Positions 1 through 11,502 are shown, numbered from the stretch's first letter. The stretch is DNA of 64,000 nt from Inia geoffrensis (GCA_036417435.1 CM070918.1:29953523-30017522), one strand, 5' to 3'. Notes: generated from the sequence alone by a model not told the origin. Numbers and translations are program-made.

Positions 1-521
1 ATGAGTATGTATGCGTATGTTCCTCTTCTTTTTTTGTGGCAAAATATACATAAATATATTTTTAAAATATACTTAAATATGACGTAAATTTACTATTTTC
101 ACCCCTTTTAAGTGTACAGTTCAGTGGCATTAAGGACACTCACACTGTTGTGCAGCCATCACCACCATGCATCTGCAGAATGTTTTTCATTTTCCTCAAC
201 CAAAACTCTGTACCATTAAACATTAACTCCCCTCACCCCACAGCCCCTGACAACCATCATTCTACTTTCTGTCTCTATGAATCTGACTAGTCTAGGGACC
301 TCCATATAAGTGGATCCATATGATATCTGTTGTATTGTGACTGACTTATTTCACTTAACATTATGTATTGAAGAATCATCCATGTCTGAGCATGCAACAC
401 ATTTTTTTAAATCCATTTATCTGTTGATGGACACGGGTTGCTTTCACCTCTTGGCTATTGTGAATAATGCTACTATAAACATGAGTGTATATATATCTGC
501 TCAAGTCTCTGATTTCAATTC

Positions 522-739
522 TTTTTTTTTTTTTTTTTTTTTTTTTGCGGTACGCGGGCCTCTCACTGTTGTGGCCTCTCCCGTTGCGGAGCACAGGCTC
601 CGGATGCGCAGGCCCAGCGGCCATGGCTCACGGGCCCAGCCGCTCCGCGGCATGTGGGATCTCCCCGGACCGGGGCGCGAACCCGTGTCCCCTGCATCGG
701 CAGGCGGACTCTCAACTACTGCGCCACCAGGGAAGCCCT
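522..739 (-). mobile_element. CHR SINE, short GC-rich type
   Basis: Minus-strand copy: T-run (A tail) at 522-546, GC-rich body, and the tRNA-like head ending in 'ccaccagggaagccc'. It appears to sit in the A-rich tail of the older SINE fragment at 741-845. Translations across it are read-through of SINE sequence, not genes. Confidence 0.9.
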
Positions 740-740
740 C

Positions 741-845
741 TTTTTTTTTAAAATATTTATTTATTTATTCGGCTGCGCTGGGTCTTAGTTGCAGCATACA
801 GAATCTTCGTTGCTGCATGTGGGCTCTTTTGGTTGCTACAGGCAG
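741..845 (-). mobile_element. CHR-type SINE fragment, 3' half
   Basis: Contains the SINE tail region 'ggctgcgctgggtcttagttgcagca' preceded by a TTTA-rich tail complement. The tRNA-like head is missing. L1 sequence resumes at about 846. Confidence 0.7.
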
Positions 846-1424
846 GCTCTTTTGGGTATACACCCAGAAGTGGAATTGCTGTGTGGTGTGGTAGTTCTGT
901 TTTTAATTTTTTGAGGAACCACAATGATGTTTTCCCCAGCAGCTGCACCATTTTACATCCCCCCCAATAGTGTGAGGTTGCAATTTCTCCACATCTTTGA
1001 CAACACTTGCTACTTTTTATGTTTTGATAATAGCCCTCCTAATGGGAGTGAAGTAGGCAATAGTTATTTTTTTGAATAAACAAATAAACAAACAATATTT
1101 CTAAAATTAGAATAATGACTGTTTATTGCATGGCATCTTGTCTAAGGATATGAATATTACAGAATACTTGTATCCTTCTGAGATGCACTGTTTCAGTTCA
1201 ATTCGACAGCAAGAGCATTAGACTTTCCATTTTATACAGGATATGTAATAGACCCTAAGACAAAATATAATGCTAAACCCAAATTACTGCTTTAACTATG
1301 ATAAATAATATCCGTTGTCAAAGAGAGACCAGACTAAAAGATCTTTCAAGATCCTGTCATATACATTCTCATTTATGGCATGTTACTAAATATTTAAATA
1401 CAATGAAAAGTAATATTCATCCTC

Positions 1425-1979
1425 AGAAAGTTAAAACATAGAATTGCCATATGACCCAGCAATTCCACTCCCAGGCATGTACCCAAAAGAACTGAAAAGA
1501 GGTATTCAAATAAAAACATGTAAACAAATGTTCATAGCAGCACTGTTCACAATAGCTAAAAGTTGGAAACAATACAAATGCCCACTGCGAATTAATGGAA
1601 AAACTTCCTGTAGGATATTCATACAATGAAATATTGTTCAGCCATAAAAAGGAATGATACATGCTACGGTATGGATGCACCTTGAAAACACTATCCTAAG
1701 TGAAAGAAGCCAGGCAGAAAGGCCACATTATTATGATTCTGTTTATAAGAAATATACAAAGAAGGTAAATCCATAGAGATGCAAAGCAGATTAGTGGTTG
1801 CTATGGGCTGGGTGAAGGGAGAGTGATTGCTCATTTGGGGTGATGAAAATGTTTGGAGCCAGAGAGAAGTGATGGTTGCGTAACATTGTGAATGCACTAC
1901 GTGCCGTTGAATTGTACGCTTTTGGATGGTTAAAATGGTGAATGTTTTTCCACGTGAATTTTTTACCTTAAAAAAAAAG
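1425..1979 (+). mobile_element. L1 3' end fragment, sense
   Basis: Translated pieces 'YDPAIPLPGMYPKE' and 'FIAALFTIAKSWKQ' match the C-terminal part of L1 ORF2. A 3' UTR-like stretch and an A-rich end at about 1970-1979 follow. The copy is 5'-truncated. Confidence 0.8.
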
Positions 1980-2384
1980 AGTAACATGCCTTCACCTAGC
2001 AGTGAGGGTGGGCAAAGCACAAACAGTATGGAAGGGTATAAGGAACAAATTCTTCCTCCTCATGCTGCAAGTCCACTCTTTAGTGGTAATGACTGCCAAT
2101 AGTTGCTTGTAAATCCTTCCAAAAAATATTGGTGCTTAATTTTTTGTTTCTTTTTACAGAAATTGGATCATATTCTATACACTGCTCTGCACCGTGCCTT
2201 TTCCACTTAATGATATAGTTTAGTGAGTTCTCCATGTCACCGTGTTTAGCGCTGGCTCATTCATTTTAACAGTTGCATAGCAGTATTTTATTGACTGAAC
2301 GTACCTTAATTCGTTTGACTAGCCCTCTCCTGATGGATGCTTAGGTTATTTACAGTTTTTGGCTACAGCAGACAGTACAGTTTT

Positions 2385-2709
2385 TGTGTTTTTTAAAATT
2401 TTATTTATTTAATTTATTTATTTTTGGCTGCATTGGGTCTTCGTTGCTGTGCTTGGGTTTTCTCTACTTTGGGTGAGCGGGGGCTACTATTCGTCGTGGT
2501 GCGTGGGCTTCTGATTGTGGTGGCTTCTCGTGTTGCAGATCACGGGCTCTAGGCATGCAGGCTTCAGTAGTTATGGCACACGGGCTCAGTAGTTGTGGCG
2601 CACGGACTTAGTTGCTCCATGGCATGTGGGATCTTCCCAGACCAGGGCTCGAACCCATGTCCCCTGCAATGGCAGGCAGATTCTTAACCACTGCGCCACC
2701 AGGGAAGCC
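2385..2709 (-). mobile_element. CHR-type SINE, long type
   Basis: About 320 bp on the minus strand: TTTA-rich tail complement, 'ggctgcattgggtcttcgttgctg', several 'agtagttgtggc' units, and a head ending 'ccaccagggaagcct'. Imperfect target duplication 'gacagtacagtttt' / 'gacaatacagtttt' flanks it at about 2370 and 2710. Confidence 0.85.
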
Positions 2710-2802
2710 TGACAATACAGTTTTAAATATTGTTATTTAAAGATCTTGGTGCACAATGCAAACACATATGTCGGATAAATCTCCAAAACTGGACTTGCTG
2801 GG

Positions 2803-3198
2803 TGTTATGGACTATACTGTGACCCTAACTCCTGCCCCCTGCCAAATTCACATCTTGAAATCCTAACCCTCAATGTGTATTTGGAGAGAAGGTCTTTAGG
2901 GAGGTAATTAAGGTTAAATGAAGTCATCAGTGTGGGGCCCTGATCCAACAGAACTTGTGTTCTTTTAAGGAGAGGAAGAGAGTCCAGAGATCGCTTTCTT
3001 CCTCTGTGTGCACATTTAGACACAGGGAAAAAATGTCACCTACGAGCTAAAAAGAGAGTTCTCACCAGAATCCAACCCCATCAGCACCTTGATCTTGGAC
3101 TTCCAGCCTCCAGAACTGAGAGAAAATAAAATTCTGTTGTTTCAGCCAGCCACCCAGTCTGTGATATTCTGTTATGGCAGCCCGAGTAGACTAAAACA
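2803..3198 (+). mobile_element. Solo MaLR LTR, MLT1A-like
   Basis: Starts 'tgttatggactatactgtgaccc' and ends 'gcccgagtagactaaaaca', the termini expected of a MaLR LTR. It contains 'ccagcctccagaactgagagaaaataaa' with an AATAAA signal. A perfect 5-bp duplication 'ctggg' flanks it (2798-2802 and 3199-3203). No internal region is attached, so it is a solo LTR. Confidence 0.8.
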
Positions 3199-3345
3199 CT
3201 GGGACAAAGGACATAACACATTTTTAATTTGATAGATGGACCAAAAAAATCCTCTGAAGTTTTGCTCCACTTGACCCTTCCACACACAGTAAACAAGGCT
3301 TGTTTCCCCTGTATCCTCACCGACACTGGGTATAATCACACTGTT

Positions 3346-5228
3346 TAATCTTTGTCAATCTGAGAGACACAAAAAATGTATGTATGTAACTTAATGTATG
3401 CTTGAAATTTATATTTTTTTCCAAATGAGTTTGTGACTTTTAGAGTGAATCCTTTATCCTCCCTCTCCATCCCTGGAAGCCCATTATGTGGTGTTACGTG
3501 AAAGCTCGTCCAACTCCACAGAGACATTTCAAGTAATTTTCTTATTCACTTTCCATTTCCTCTTGCTTCTTTAATAATTCATGAGTTGAAATGGCTACAA
3601 AAGAAATAAAGGTAAGAGAACATTATTGGGAGGGTCTCTCATATTTGGTAGTAAGATATTTAATTCACCGTGACTTGGAAAAATGAGCTATAGGTCATAT
3701 AATATTATAGATGAACGTAAGTTTCCACTAGGGTCAAATTTTCTCAACTGCCTGATTGCCATGTGAAATGTATTTGAACAGTTTTAGAACAGAAGTTGTT
3801 ATTACATGTGTCCTCAGACTGATAGAAGTAGGAATGAGGGAGACGTGCAATTTTTTTTCTTTGAGATATGTTGAGCTAGCTTCTTACTGATCATTCTTGT
3901 TTCTTCTTGGGAGTACAAGGACATGTCACCAGGACACTCTGCTCCAGGGGCTCCCAGGTGCCCCATTTGAATTATACATCCCCTATGCCTATCCTCCAGG
4001 TGCTTGCATTCCAGCCTAATGAAAAAGGTTGGGCTACAATGACATATATTGATTAGGAAACACACCCACACACCCATGGACCACTGGATTATGAATGATG
4101 CCCCTGACTTATGCCTCTTTGTACCCCAGTGTTAAATGTTGATGGAACGAGTAAATGTATGTATGTATGAATGAATGGCAAAAATACCAATTAGTTAAGT
4201 ATCCAAATGTTTCTTGGGAAGGATGTCTTTTTGGCCAAGAGGCTGAGCACAGCTTTTGATCTTCATAGCATTCAGTCATGACCTTGTAGCCACATTGGCA
4301 AATTTCGTGGCTTGAACAGATGGAACGATCAAGCCAACCTATGAAAAACTGAAATATTTTACACATATATACCCTTACACGAAATGAATTACGATTTGAG
4401 AAGCTGGATAGCGATGATATCTTATTACTCACTGTTTTTTAGCCATTAATTCACAGGTGTTGATTAATCATTGACCACTCATGATTGTGTGTTTTCTGAT
4501 TCAGTTCTAGAACTTTGAACAAGGTCAGTAACCTCGTGTTGCTGTGGTCATAGTACCTTACTAATTACTGAGAGTGAATAATTATGTCAAATATTTTCTA
4601 GAGTACTAAGAAATGGCTTTCAGTATATCTTAAATTTGTTATATAGGCTAGTTTTAAAACAGATCGGGGCTACAAATTTGAAACTATTCCACTGACATGA
4701 TGTCTACGGGGGCGGGCGTGTGTGTGGTGTGTATGTTTGTTTTTTGTTTGTTTGTTTGCTCGTTTTGGTAAGTGGTAACCTTGGCAATTTCTATTTGTGA
4801 CACATGGTGTGTGGCCTCTCAGAGCTCTATGCTGTACTCTCTGACTCAGTTTTCCTTGCTATGCAACGAGTCCATTTGTCCTCAGCCTGCAAATTTCAGT
4901 TGGCTTTTTTTCCCTTCTGCCAAACCAATATGGAAATTGCCCCCCTCCCATTATTTTGGCCACATTTTTCGAAGCTTATCAGACCAGCCCCAAACTCCAG
5001 CATAGCTCTATAACTTAAATTATTCAAAATTTCCTTGAATGAGATACCTTTTAGACTGGATACATGATAACAAAAAGGGAAAAACTTGGCACATTTTGTC
5101 TCGCATTTTACTGCAGAAAAGGCCCTGGTGGCTTAGCTTACACATGCCTGGAAACAAAATTTGCCTTTCTGCTTCTTTGTGAGGCAGTCAAAGCATGATG
5201 TGCAAGTCCAAAATATATTTAGCTCTGT
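3346..5228. other. Intergenic stretch without recognised gene
   Basis: About 1.9 kb of AT-rich sequence with no exon, long ORF or repeat that I recognise, apart from a short GT / TTTG-rich simple repeat at about 4717-4762. Confidence 0.5.
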
Positions 5229-5244
5229 CTGTAGCAATTCTTTT

Positions 5245-5481
5245 TAAAAAATATTTATTAATTTATTTGGCTGTGACGGGTCTTAGTTGCGGCATATTGC
5301 CACGTGTGGGATCTTCATTGCAGCATGCAGGATCTTTGGTTGCGGCACGTGGGATCTTTGATTGCAGCACGCGATCTCTTAGTTGTGGCATGTGGGATCT
5401 TAGTTCCCTGGCCAGGGATCGAGCCCTGCCCCCCTGCATCGGGAGCATGGAGTCTTAGCCACTGGACCACCAGGGAAGTCC
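5245..5481 (-). mobile_element. CHR-type SINE, medium type
   Basis: About 240 bp on the minus strand, ending 'ccaccagggaagtcc', with repeated 'gtgggatctt' units. A perfect 16-bp target duplication 'ctgtagcaattctttt' at 5229-5244 and 5482-5497 fixes both ends. Confidence 0.92.
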
Positions 5482-5497
5482 CTGTAGCAATTCTTTT

Positions 5498-6020
5498 GTT
5501 GAAGATGCGTTTGCCACGAAACATCCTGGAGGGGGATTGGATAGAAGAACAATAGACTAGGGCGTTGCTTGGATGGGGCAGGCAGAGCGCTGCCTAAAGG
5601 AGCAAGTGCTGAAGAAGTGATTTTACTTTAGAAAACATTCAAATCTGAAGTCTTGGGGGCTAGTTTGTTCTGTTGAGTATGCGTTTAGGTAATACATTTA
5701 TAGCATAAAACTATTTCTCGAACAGCTCAGAAGGGTATAAAATGAAATGACAGTCTCCCTCCTTCATGGATTTCTAATACTTTTGTTCTCCTCCCCAGAC
5801 TTCTGTCAGTTTCTTGTAGACCCCTCTAGAGAAATTCTACTTTTATGCAGGTACACACATATACACACAAGTGATAGCATATTATAACACTATTGTCCAC
5901 TTTGTTTTCTCTGTTTTGTGTTTTCATAATAATATAGTAAGTCAACAGACATTTATCGGGCACCTAATATATGCTGGATCCTGTTCTAAGTACTCAGGAT
6001 AGAACAATGAAGAAAAAAAA
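5498..6020. other. Intergenic stretch, nothing recognised
   Basis: AT-rich sequence that may hold a much-decayed L1 fragment around 5820-5940. No coding or RNA signal is visible. Confidence 0.4.
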
Positions 6021-6488
6021 CTATGTTGGTTTTCTATTGCTGAATAACAAATTACCACAAATTTAGTAGCTAAGAACAACAGACATTTATTATCTCTCAG
6101 TTTCGGTGCATCAAGAGTCTGGGCACTACTTAGTTGAGTTTTCTGCTTCTGGCCAGGCTGCAATCAACATGTCCGCAAGGCTGTGTTCTCATCTGAAGGC
6201 TCAGTTGAATTCTTCATCTGCTTCCAAGCTCACTCCAGTTGTTGGTAGAATCATTTCCTTGTGGTGCCTGGACTGAGAGCTTCAGGTTTTCAACTGGCTG
6301 TTGGTCAGAGGTGCTAAGCTCCCAGTTGCCACCCTCAAACAGTTCACAAATGGCAGCTTGCTTCTTCAAGGCCAGCGGAAGAGTGAGAGTGGATCCACTA
6401 GCAAGACAAAGTCTTATATTATGTAACATAATCATGGGAATGACAGCCCATCACTTTGTCACATTCTGTTGGTTAGAAACAAGTCACA

Positions 6489-6756
6489 TGAGACTTCCCT
6501 GGTTGTCCAGTGGGTAAGAAGCAGTGCTCCCAATGCAGGGGGCCCGGGTTCGAGCCCTGGTTGGGGAACTAGATCCCACACGCGTGCCGCAACTACGCGT
6601 TCGCATGCTGCAACTAACGCTCCGTGTGCCGCAACTAAGAAGCCTGCATACTGCAACTAAGAGTCAGCATGCCACAACTAAAGATCCCACATGCCTCAAC
6701 TAAAAAACATGCCACAACAAAGATCCTGCATGTTGCAACTAAGACCTGGTGCAGCC

Positions 6757-6795
<39 letters not shown>

Positions 6796-6816
6796 ATATA
6801 TATATATATATATAAA
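6489..6816 (+). mobile_element. CHR-type SINE, medium type, sense
   Basis: One of the few + strand SINEs: head 'gagacttccctggttgtccagtggg', A-box/B-box-like tRNA part, then repeated 'gcaactaa' units. The tail is a long (AAAT)n run plus a (TA)n run at about 6757-6814. Target duplication 'agaaacaagtcaca' lies at 6475-6488 and 6817-6830. Confidence 0.92.
6757..6814 (+). repeat. (AAAT)n / (TA)n microsatellite in a SINE tail
   Basis: About ten AAAT units followed by a run of TA. It is the expanded A-rich tail of the preceding SINE. Confidence 0.9.
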
Positions 6817-6940
6817 AGAAACAAGTCACAGGTCCCACCCGCATGGAAGAGGAAGGAATTAAACACCAGTAAGTGGGGATCGTGGGTGGGGGCATGCGTC
6901 TTAGAGTCCGTCGCCTCACGAACCAAGCCCCTGCGGTCAT

Positions 6941-7750
6941 GGAGCTTACATTATAGTAGGGGAAGACAGACTACAAAGGAATAGACAGATAAAGGTTGCA
7001 AATAAATGCTAAAGCAGAACAATACATCTGGCTTAAATGGAACGGAAGTCAAGGGTGCAGGCAGGGCAGGCCTCTCAGGGGCAGCAACATGGGAGCAGAG
7101 ACCTGAAGGAAGTGAGGGAGCTGCACTGAGAGCTCAGAGAAGTGGGCTCCAGCCTAAGGCAGCAAGTGCACAGGCCCTACTTTGTGGACTTGCCGGAGAG
7201 TTCTGTAAGTCGGCAGACTGGTGTTGCTGCAAGCCATCGCTCAGGTGGAAGGACACAAGGCCAGAGAGGAGATGGGGTCAGATGGGATAGGACCTTGTGG
7301 GTGTAAGGATCTCTGAGCAAGATGCGGAGCTATTGGAAAATTGGGGGCAGAGGAGAAACGTTGTTTGGTTTACCTTTGCAAAAGATCACATGGTTCCTGG
7401 GGTGAGAACAGACTGAAGGGAGGCATCGGTGGAAGCAGGGAGACCAGTTTGTAAGCTGTTTTAATCTTCTCGGCAGGAAACAATGATGGTTTGGATCGAA
7501 GTGGCGCTGGTGTGTTTCCTGGAAAGTAGGCAGATCTAGTCTGAGGTGGAGCCTGCAGCACTGAGGGTGGAATTGATGGGCGGTGGGATGGCAAGAGAAA
7601 GGTTAAGGGTGATGGCAAGGATTTGGGCCTGAGCCACTTGAAGAATGGTGTCACCATTTACTGAGATGCGGAAGACAGTGGGAGGAATGGGTTTGGACAG
7701 AAAAAATCTAGAGTTTGATTTTATTATACACTTGAAGGCGAAGGATGTAG
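6941..7750 (-). mobile_element. L2 LINE fragment, antisense
   Basis: Strings such as 'agagacctgaaggaagtgaggga', 'aagcagggagaccagtttgtaa' and 'gtgtcaccatttactgagatg' resemble the reverse complement of L2 ORF2. Heavily diverged, with no intact ORF. A second similar stretch follows the SINE at 7962-8200, so two L2 pieces may be present. Confidence 0.55.
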
Positions 7751-7759
7751 TCAACTTAA

Positions 7760-7947
7760 TTTTTGTGTGTGTGTGTGTGGTACGCGGCCTCTCACCGCTG
7801 CGGCCTCTCCCGCTTTCCCATGCCAGCGGCCATGGCTCACAGGCCCAGCCGCTCCGCAGTATGTGGGATCTTCCCAGACCGGGGCACGAACCCGTGTCCC
7901 CTGCATCGGCAGGCGGACTCTCAACCACTGCACCACCAGGGAAGCCC
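7760..7947 (-). mobile_element. CHR SINE, short type with internal deletion
   Basis: Ends 'caccaccagggaagccc'. Compared with the other short copies, the segment between 'cctctcccg' and 'cagcggccatgg' is replaced by a short 'ctttcccatgc', removing about 30 bp. Target duplication: 'tcaacttaatttttg' at 7751 and 'tcaacttcatatttttg' at 7948. Confidence 0.88.
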
Positions 7948-7961
7948 TCAACTTCATATTT

Positions 7962-8200
7962 TTGAAAGTTCACTCTGGTTGCTGTGACATGTTGGATTGA
8001 GAAGTTACAGTGTGGATTCTCTGAGACAACAGTTGGAATGGTATTGTGACAGCCCAGGCAAGGAGTGTTGGTGGCCCGGGCTCAGCAGAATAGGGTGGGA
8101 GGAGGCGGAAGTGAATGGACTTTCAGTGTGTCCTGGAGGTAAAATAGGGCAGGTCTGGAGGTTGTCTGAAGGTTGTAGGAATGGTTTTGTTGCAGGGAAG
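7962..8200 (-). mobile_element. L2 LINE fragment, antisense
   Basis: 'gttcactctggttgctgtgac' and 'agcccaggcaaggagtgttggtggc' resemble a part of L2 upstream of the 6941-7750 fragment in element order. It may be a second insertion or a rearranged part of the same one. Confidence 0.45.
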
Positions 8201-8311
8201 ACCACACTTATCTGATGGGCATAAAGCAGAAGGTGACTATCAAAGTAGAACAACAGCAAGAGTAAAACTGGATTCTCCACAGGGGCTTTGGAAACTTCTT
8301 TCATGAACAAG

Positions 8312-8692
8312 TGTCTTAGTCCAGGCTGCTATAACAGAATGCCACGGAAAACCACAAGGTGGCTTATAAGCAACAGAAATTTATTTCCTGCTGTTCTGGA
8401 GACTGAAAGCCTAAGGTTGGGGTTCCAGCATGGTCAGGTTCTGGTGAGGACCCTCTTCCAGGTTGCAGACTGCCAATTTCTCGATGTGTCTTCATATGGT
8501 GGAGAACAGAGGGAGGAAGCTAGTTCTCTCATGACCCTTTAAGGGCACCAATCCCATTCGTGAGGGCTCCACCCTCATGACCTCATCTATTCCTAATTGT
8601 ATACTCAACTCCCCCCCACCCCCCAACCCCAGACTCCTATACCATCACATCAGGGAGTAGGGTCTGGGAGAACATAAACATTCAATCCATAA
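8312..8692 (-). mobile_element. MaLR LTR, antisense (3' side of the element)
   Basis: 'cttagtccaggctgctataacagaatgcca', 'cttataagcaacagaaatttatttc' and 'ccaatcccattcgtgagggctccaccctcatgacc' are the reverse complement of an MLT1/MST-type LTR. It abuts MaLR internal sequence at about 8693 ('tattctgcccctgg'). Confidence 0.7.
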
Positions 8693-10121
8693 TATTCTGC
8701 CCCTGGATCCCCCACATTCATGTCCTTCTCACACACAAAATACATCTGCTCAAAAGTCTTAAACTCATTCCAGCATCAACTCTAAAGTCTAAAGTCCAAA
8801 GTCTCATCTAAATATTATCCAAATCAGGTATGGATGAGACTTGAGGTATGATTCATCCTGAGGTTGATTCCTTTCTAGCTGTGAACTTGTGAAACCAAAC
8901 CAGTTATGTGTTTCTAAAATACAATGATGGGACAAGCATAGGACAGACATTCCCATTCTAAAAGGGAGAAACAGGGGAGAAGGCAGGGGTGATGGGTTCC
9001 AAGCAAGTCCAGAACCCAGCAAGCCAAACTCCATGAGATCTTAAAGCTCCAGAATAACCCTCTTTGGTTCCATGCTCTCCCCTCCAGGCCCACTGGGGCA
9101 GAAATCCCACCTTTCTGACCCACTGGGGCAGTGGCCCCACCTTCACTGGGGTGGAGGTGCTGCCTCCAGAGCCCTACTAGGCAAGAGTCGGCCCCCAGGA
9201 CTCTGCTAGGAAGCCCCATCCCCACAGTTCTGGGCAGCCCTGCCCGTCCAGCTCTGGGCAGAGGCTGTCTGGCCTGGTAGAAGCAAGGCAATGGTCTTAT
9301 TTTCTGAAACCAAGGAGGTAGCCCTGATGATCTCTGAATCGCCTTTGGGGTCACTCTTCGCTCGTCTTGAAGAATAGCACATGATCTCACCAAATAGCTC
9401 TACGGTCTCATCCTGTAAAATCCACAAAGTTTGACAGCCTCCCTTCATTCCTTCCTATTTCCTTCTCCTTCAGTTTAAATTGGCAGTTCTTCTCCTGGGG
9501 TGTCAGCCATATCCTTACTCATTTCCTGATGCCCCAAATGGTCACTTGGCCATATCCTTAGTATTCTCATTTTCTGCAATATGGATAGGCTGAGAATGTT
9601 CCAAATCATTAAGTTCTACTTCCCTTTTGCTTAACAGTCTGTCTTTAAGTCATTTCTCTCTTCTTGAATTTTACTATAAGCAGCCAGGAAGAGCCAAGCC
9701 ACACCTTCAGCACTTCATTTTAGCAATCGCTTCAGTTAAATACCCAATTTCATTGCTTGCAAGTTCTACCTTCCACAAAACACTGGAACACAAACACAAT
9801 TCAGCCAAGTTCTTTACCACTTTATAACAAGGATTGCCTTCCCACCAGTTTCCAATAACATGTTCCTCATTTCCATCTGAGACCTCACCAGAATGGCACT
9901 TACCATTCATATTTCTACCAACATACTGTTCTTGACTATTTAGGTATCCCCAAAGAAAACTGAGACTTTCTCTACAGATCTCTTTTCTTTGACCTCTCAT
10001 CAGAATGACCTTTAAAGGGGGAACTCCCTGCAAGGCCAGCGGTTAGGACACTGCGCTCTCATTGCCAAAGGCCTGCGTTCAATCCCTGGTCAGGGAACTA
10101 AGATCCTGCAAGCCATGCGGC

Positions 10122-10154
<33 letters not shown>

Positions 10155-10302
10155 ACCTTTAAAGGGCCTTTCATGGCAGTATAAACTTTTCTACTATGCG
10201 CCTCCAAACTTCCCGTCTCTGCCCATTTCCCAGATCCAAAGCTGCTTCCACATTGTTAGGTATTGTTAGAGCAGCACCTCCACTTCCTAGCACCAATGAC
10301 CT
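8693..10302 (-). mobile_element. MaLR internal region, antisense, interrupted by a SINE
   Basis: Reads like the internal part of MST/THE1-class MaLR elements: 'cccccacattcatgtccttctcaca', 'taaactcattccagcatcaactc', 'catctgagacctcaccagaatgg', 'gctgcttccacattgttaggtat'. These are non-autonomous retrovirus-like elements related to ERVL. No intact viral gene is present and all frames are broken. Confidence 0.7.
10020..10154 (+). mobile_element. Short CHR-type SINE, sense
   Basis: Begins 'gaactccctgcaaggccagcggttagg', has a tRNA-like body of about 100 bp, and ends in an A-run of about 30. Target duplication 'acctttaaaggg' at 10008-10019 and 10155-10166 places it inside the MaLR internal region. 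Confidence 0.9.
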
Positions 10303-10690
10303 ATATTAGTCAGGGTTCTCCAGGGAAACAACCAGGAGGATATATATATTATCTATTATTTGGATTTGTTATATATGTAATATATATCCATATATAGAGA
10401 TTTATATGGAGATTTATTATGAGGAATTGGCTTAGGCAGTTGTGAAGGCTGAGAAATCTCATGATCTCCTGTCTGCAAGCTGGAGACCCAGGAAAACCAG
10501 TGGTGTAATTCAGTCCAAGTGTGAATGCCTGAGAACCAGGGATGCTAATGATATAAATCCCAGTCCAAGCTGGAAAAGATGAGATGAGATGAGATGTCTC
10601 AGCTGAATCAGCAAGGTGTGAAAAACGGGGTGAATTCCTCCTTCCTTTGTCTTTTGTCCTATTCAGGCCCTGAACCCATAGGACTCCAAA
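10303..10690 (-). mobile_element. LTR-like sequence, antisense (5' side of the MaLR element)
   Basis: 'tattagtcagggttctccagggaaac', 'tttattatgaggaattggctta' and 'ggagacccaggaaaaccagtggtgtaattcagtcc' match the antisense of an ERVL/MaLR LTR class different from the one at 8312-8692. It follows the internal region directly. Confidence 0.6.
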
Positions 10691-10800
10691 ACTGGATTGT
10701 GGTGATGGCTGCACAACTCTGTAAATTTAGTAAAAGTTATTAAATTGTACACTTAAAATGAGTGAATTTTATGGTATAGAAATTATAGTATAAAGACTTT
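10691..10800 (+). mobile_element. L1 3' UTR fragment, sense
   Basis: 'ggattgtggtgatggctgcacaac' followed by 'aattgtacacttaaaatgagtgaattttatgg' is the end of an L1 3' UTR. A CA-rich simple repeat follows (about 10802-10848). Confidence 0.7.
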
Positions 10801-10869
10801 AAACACACACATGTGTGTAAACACACACACACATGCATACACACACAGATACTCTCACTCCAAGGATCC

Positions 10870-11500
10870 CAGAATGCACACAATTTGAGCAATATTTTTT
10901 CTAAAAGTTAGGAATGGGAGAAATTTCCATTGTACAGAACAAGATACAGGCTTCCACATTGCATGTTATTTTGAAGTCTCATTGAAATGTAATTCCCTCT
11001 TGGAATCCTCTTTGTACTCACAAAGGAGGAAACAAACATGGTACAATGGTGTATATTCTGTGCAAAAAAGGGAAAGTTGTAAATGGTACCTAATCCCAAG
11101 ATTATTAATACCTGGGCAAATACTTCATTTGCTAAACACAGAAGATACTAATAACTATAACTATATGACTATTATTCATGGTTTTGTGAACTCTGGAGTA
11201 ATATAATCACACACCTGTCTAAGATTTAATTATAATGACAATTATTAATAACACCATGTAGTAATATGTATGTGCAATTCCCCTTCTGTTTTATTGTTCG
11301 TAAATCAACAAAATTGTACTTAAATTTGCCTGATTCTTGGGCAACTTGCTTTTCATTTATCTACTCAATTTTTACTCTGCAGAATCTTGGTGTTTCTGTA
11401 AATCTTGCAAGTTGAGACCATCAGCTCAGTATTTTCCCCCCTAAGAACAAGAATGCTGAGAATGAATAGGATGTTATATTATGCAGGATAATGTCTGGTG
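10870..11500. other. Intergenic stretch, nothing recognised
   Basis: AT-rich unique-looking sequence without coding, RNA or recognised repeat signals. Confidence 0.5.
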
Positions 11501-11502
11501 GT

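Larger units (their letters stand above)
28..1060 (-). mobile_element. L1 3' end, antisense, interrupted by SINEs
   Basis: The + strand reads as the reverse complement of an L1 3' UTR and distal ORF2: 'aagtgtacagttcagtggcatta' near 110-130, 'ctgttgatggacacgggttg' at 421 and 'tacacccagaagtggaattg' at 860. Two SINE segments (522-845) interrupt it, and the L1 resumes straight after them. It is an old, 5'-truncated copy without a usable ORF. Confidence 0.8.
2140..3345 (-). mobile_element. Old L1/HAL1-like fragment, antisense, interrupted twice
   Basis: Diverged L1 3' sequence in antisense, for example 'gatggatgcttaggttattta' near 2332 and 'aaaactggacttgctggg' at 2785. A SINE (2385-2709) and a MaLR LTR (2803-3198) are inserted. 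After the LTR the L1 continues with 'acaaaggacataacac'. Confidence 0.6.
6021..6940 (-). mobile_element. Old LTR-like repeat, MLT1-type, split by a SINE
   Basis: Reads 'tattgctgaataacaaattaccacaaattta' at its left, 'caagctcactccagttgttgg' and 'aacataatcatgggaatgacagcccatcactttg' inside, then continues after a SINE with 'caggtcccaccc'. This matches the antisense form of an ancient MaLR-type LTR from memory. The subfamily is uncertain. The SINE at 6489-6816 interrupts it. Confidence 0.5.

Noticed and set aside
6757..6814. (AAAT)n resembling a CRISPR-like or direct repeat array
   Set aside because: A simple repeat without spacers, in a SINE tail of a mammalian genome.
7536..7973. 145-codon minus-strand frame
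   Set aside because: SINE head and body fused to L2 sequence; no host gene.
8693..10302. Possible retroviral gene remnants
   Set aside because: MaLR internal sequence is non-coding and all frames are short and broken; no gag, pol or env motif seen.
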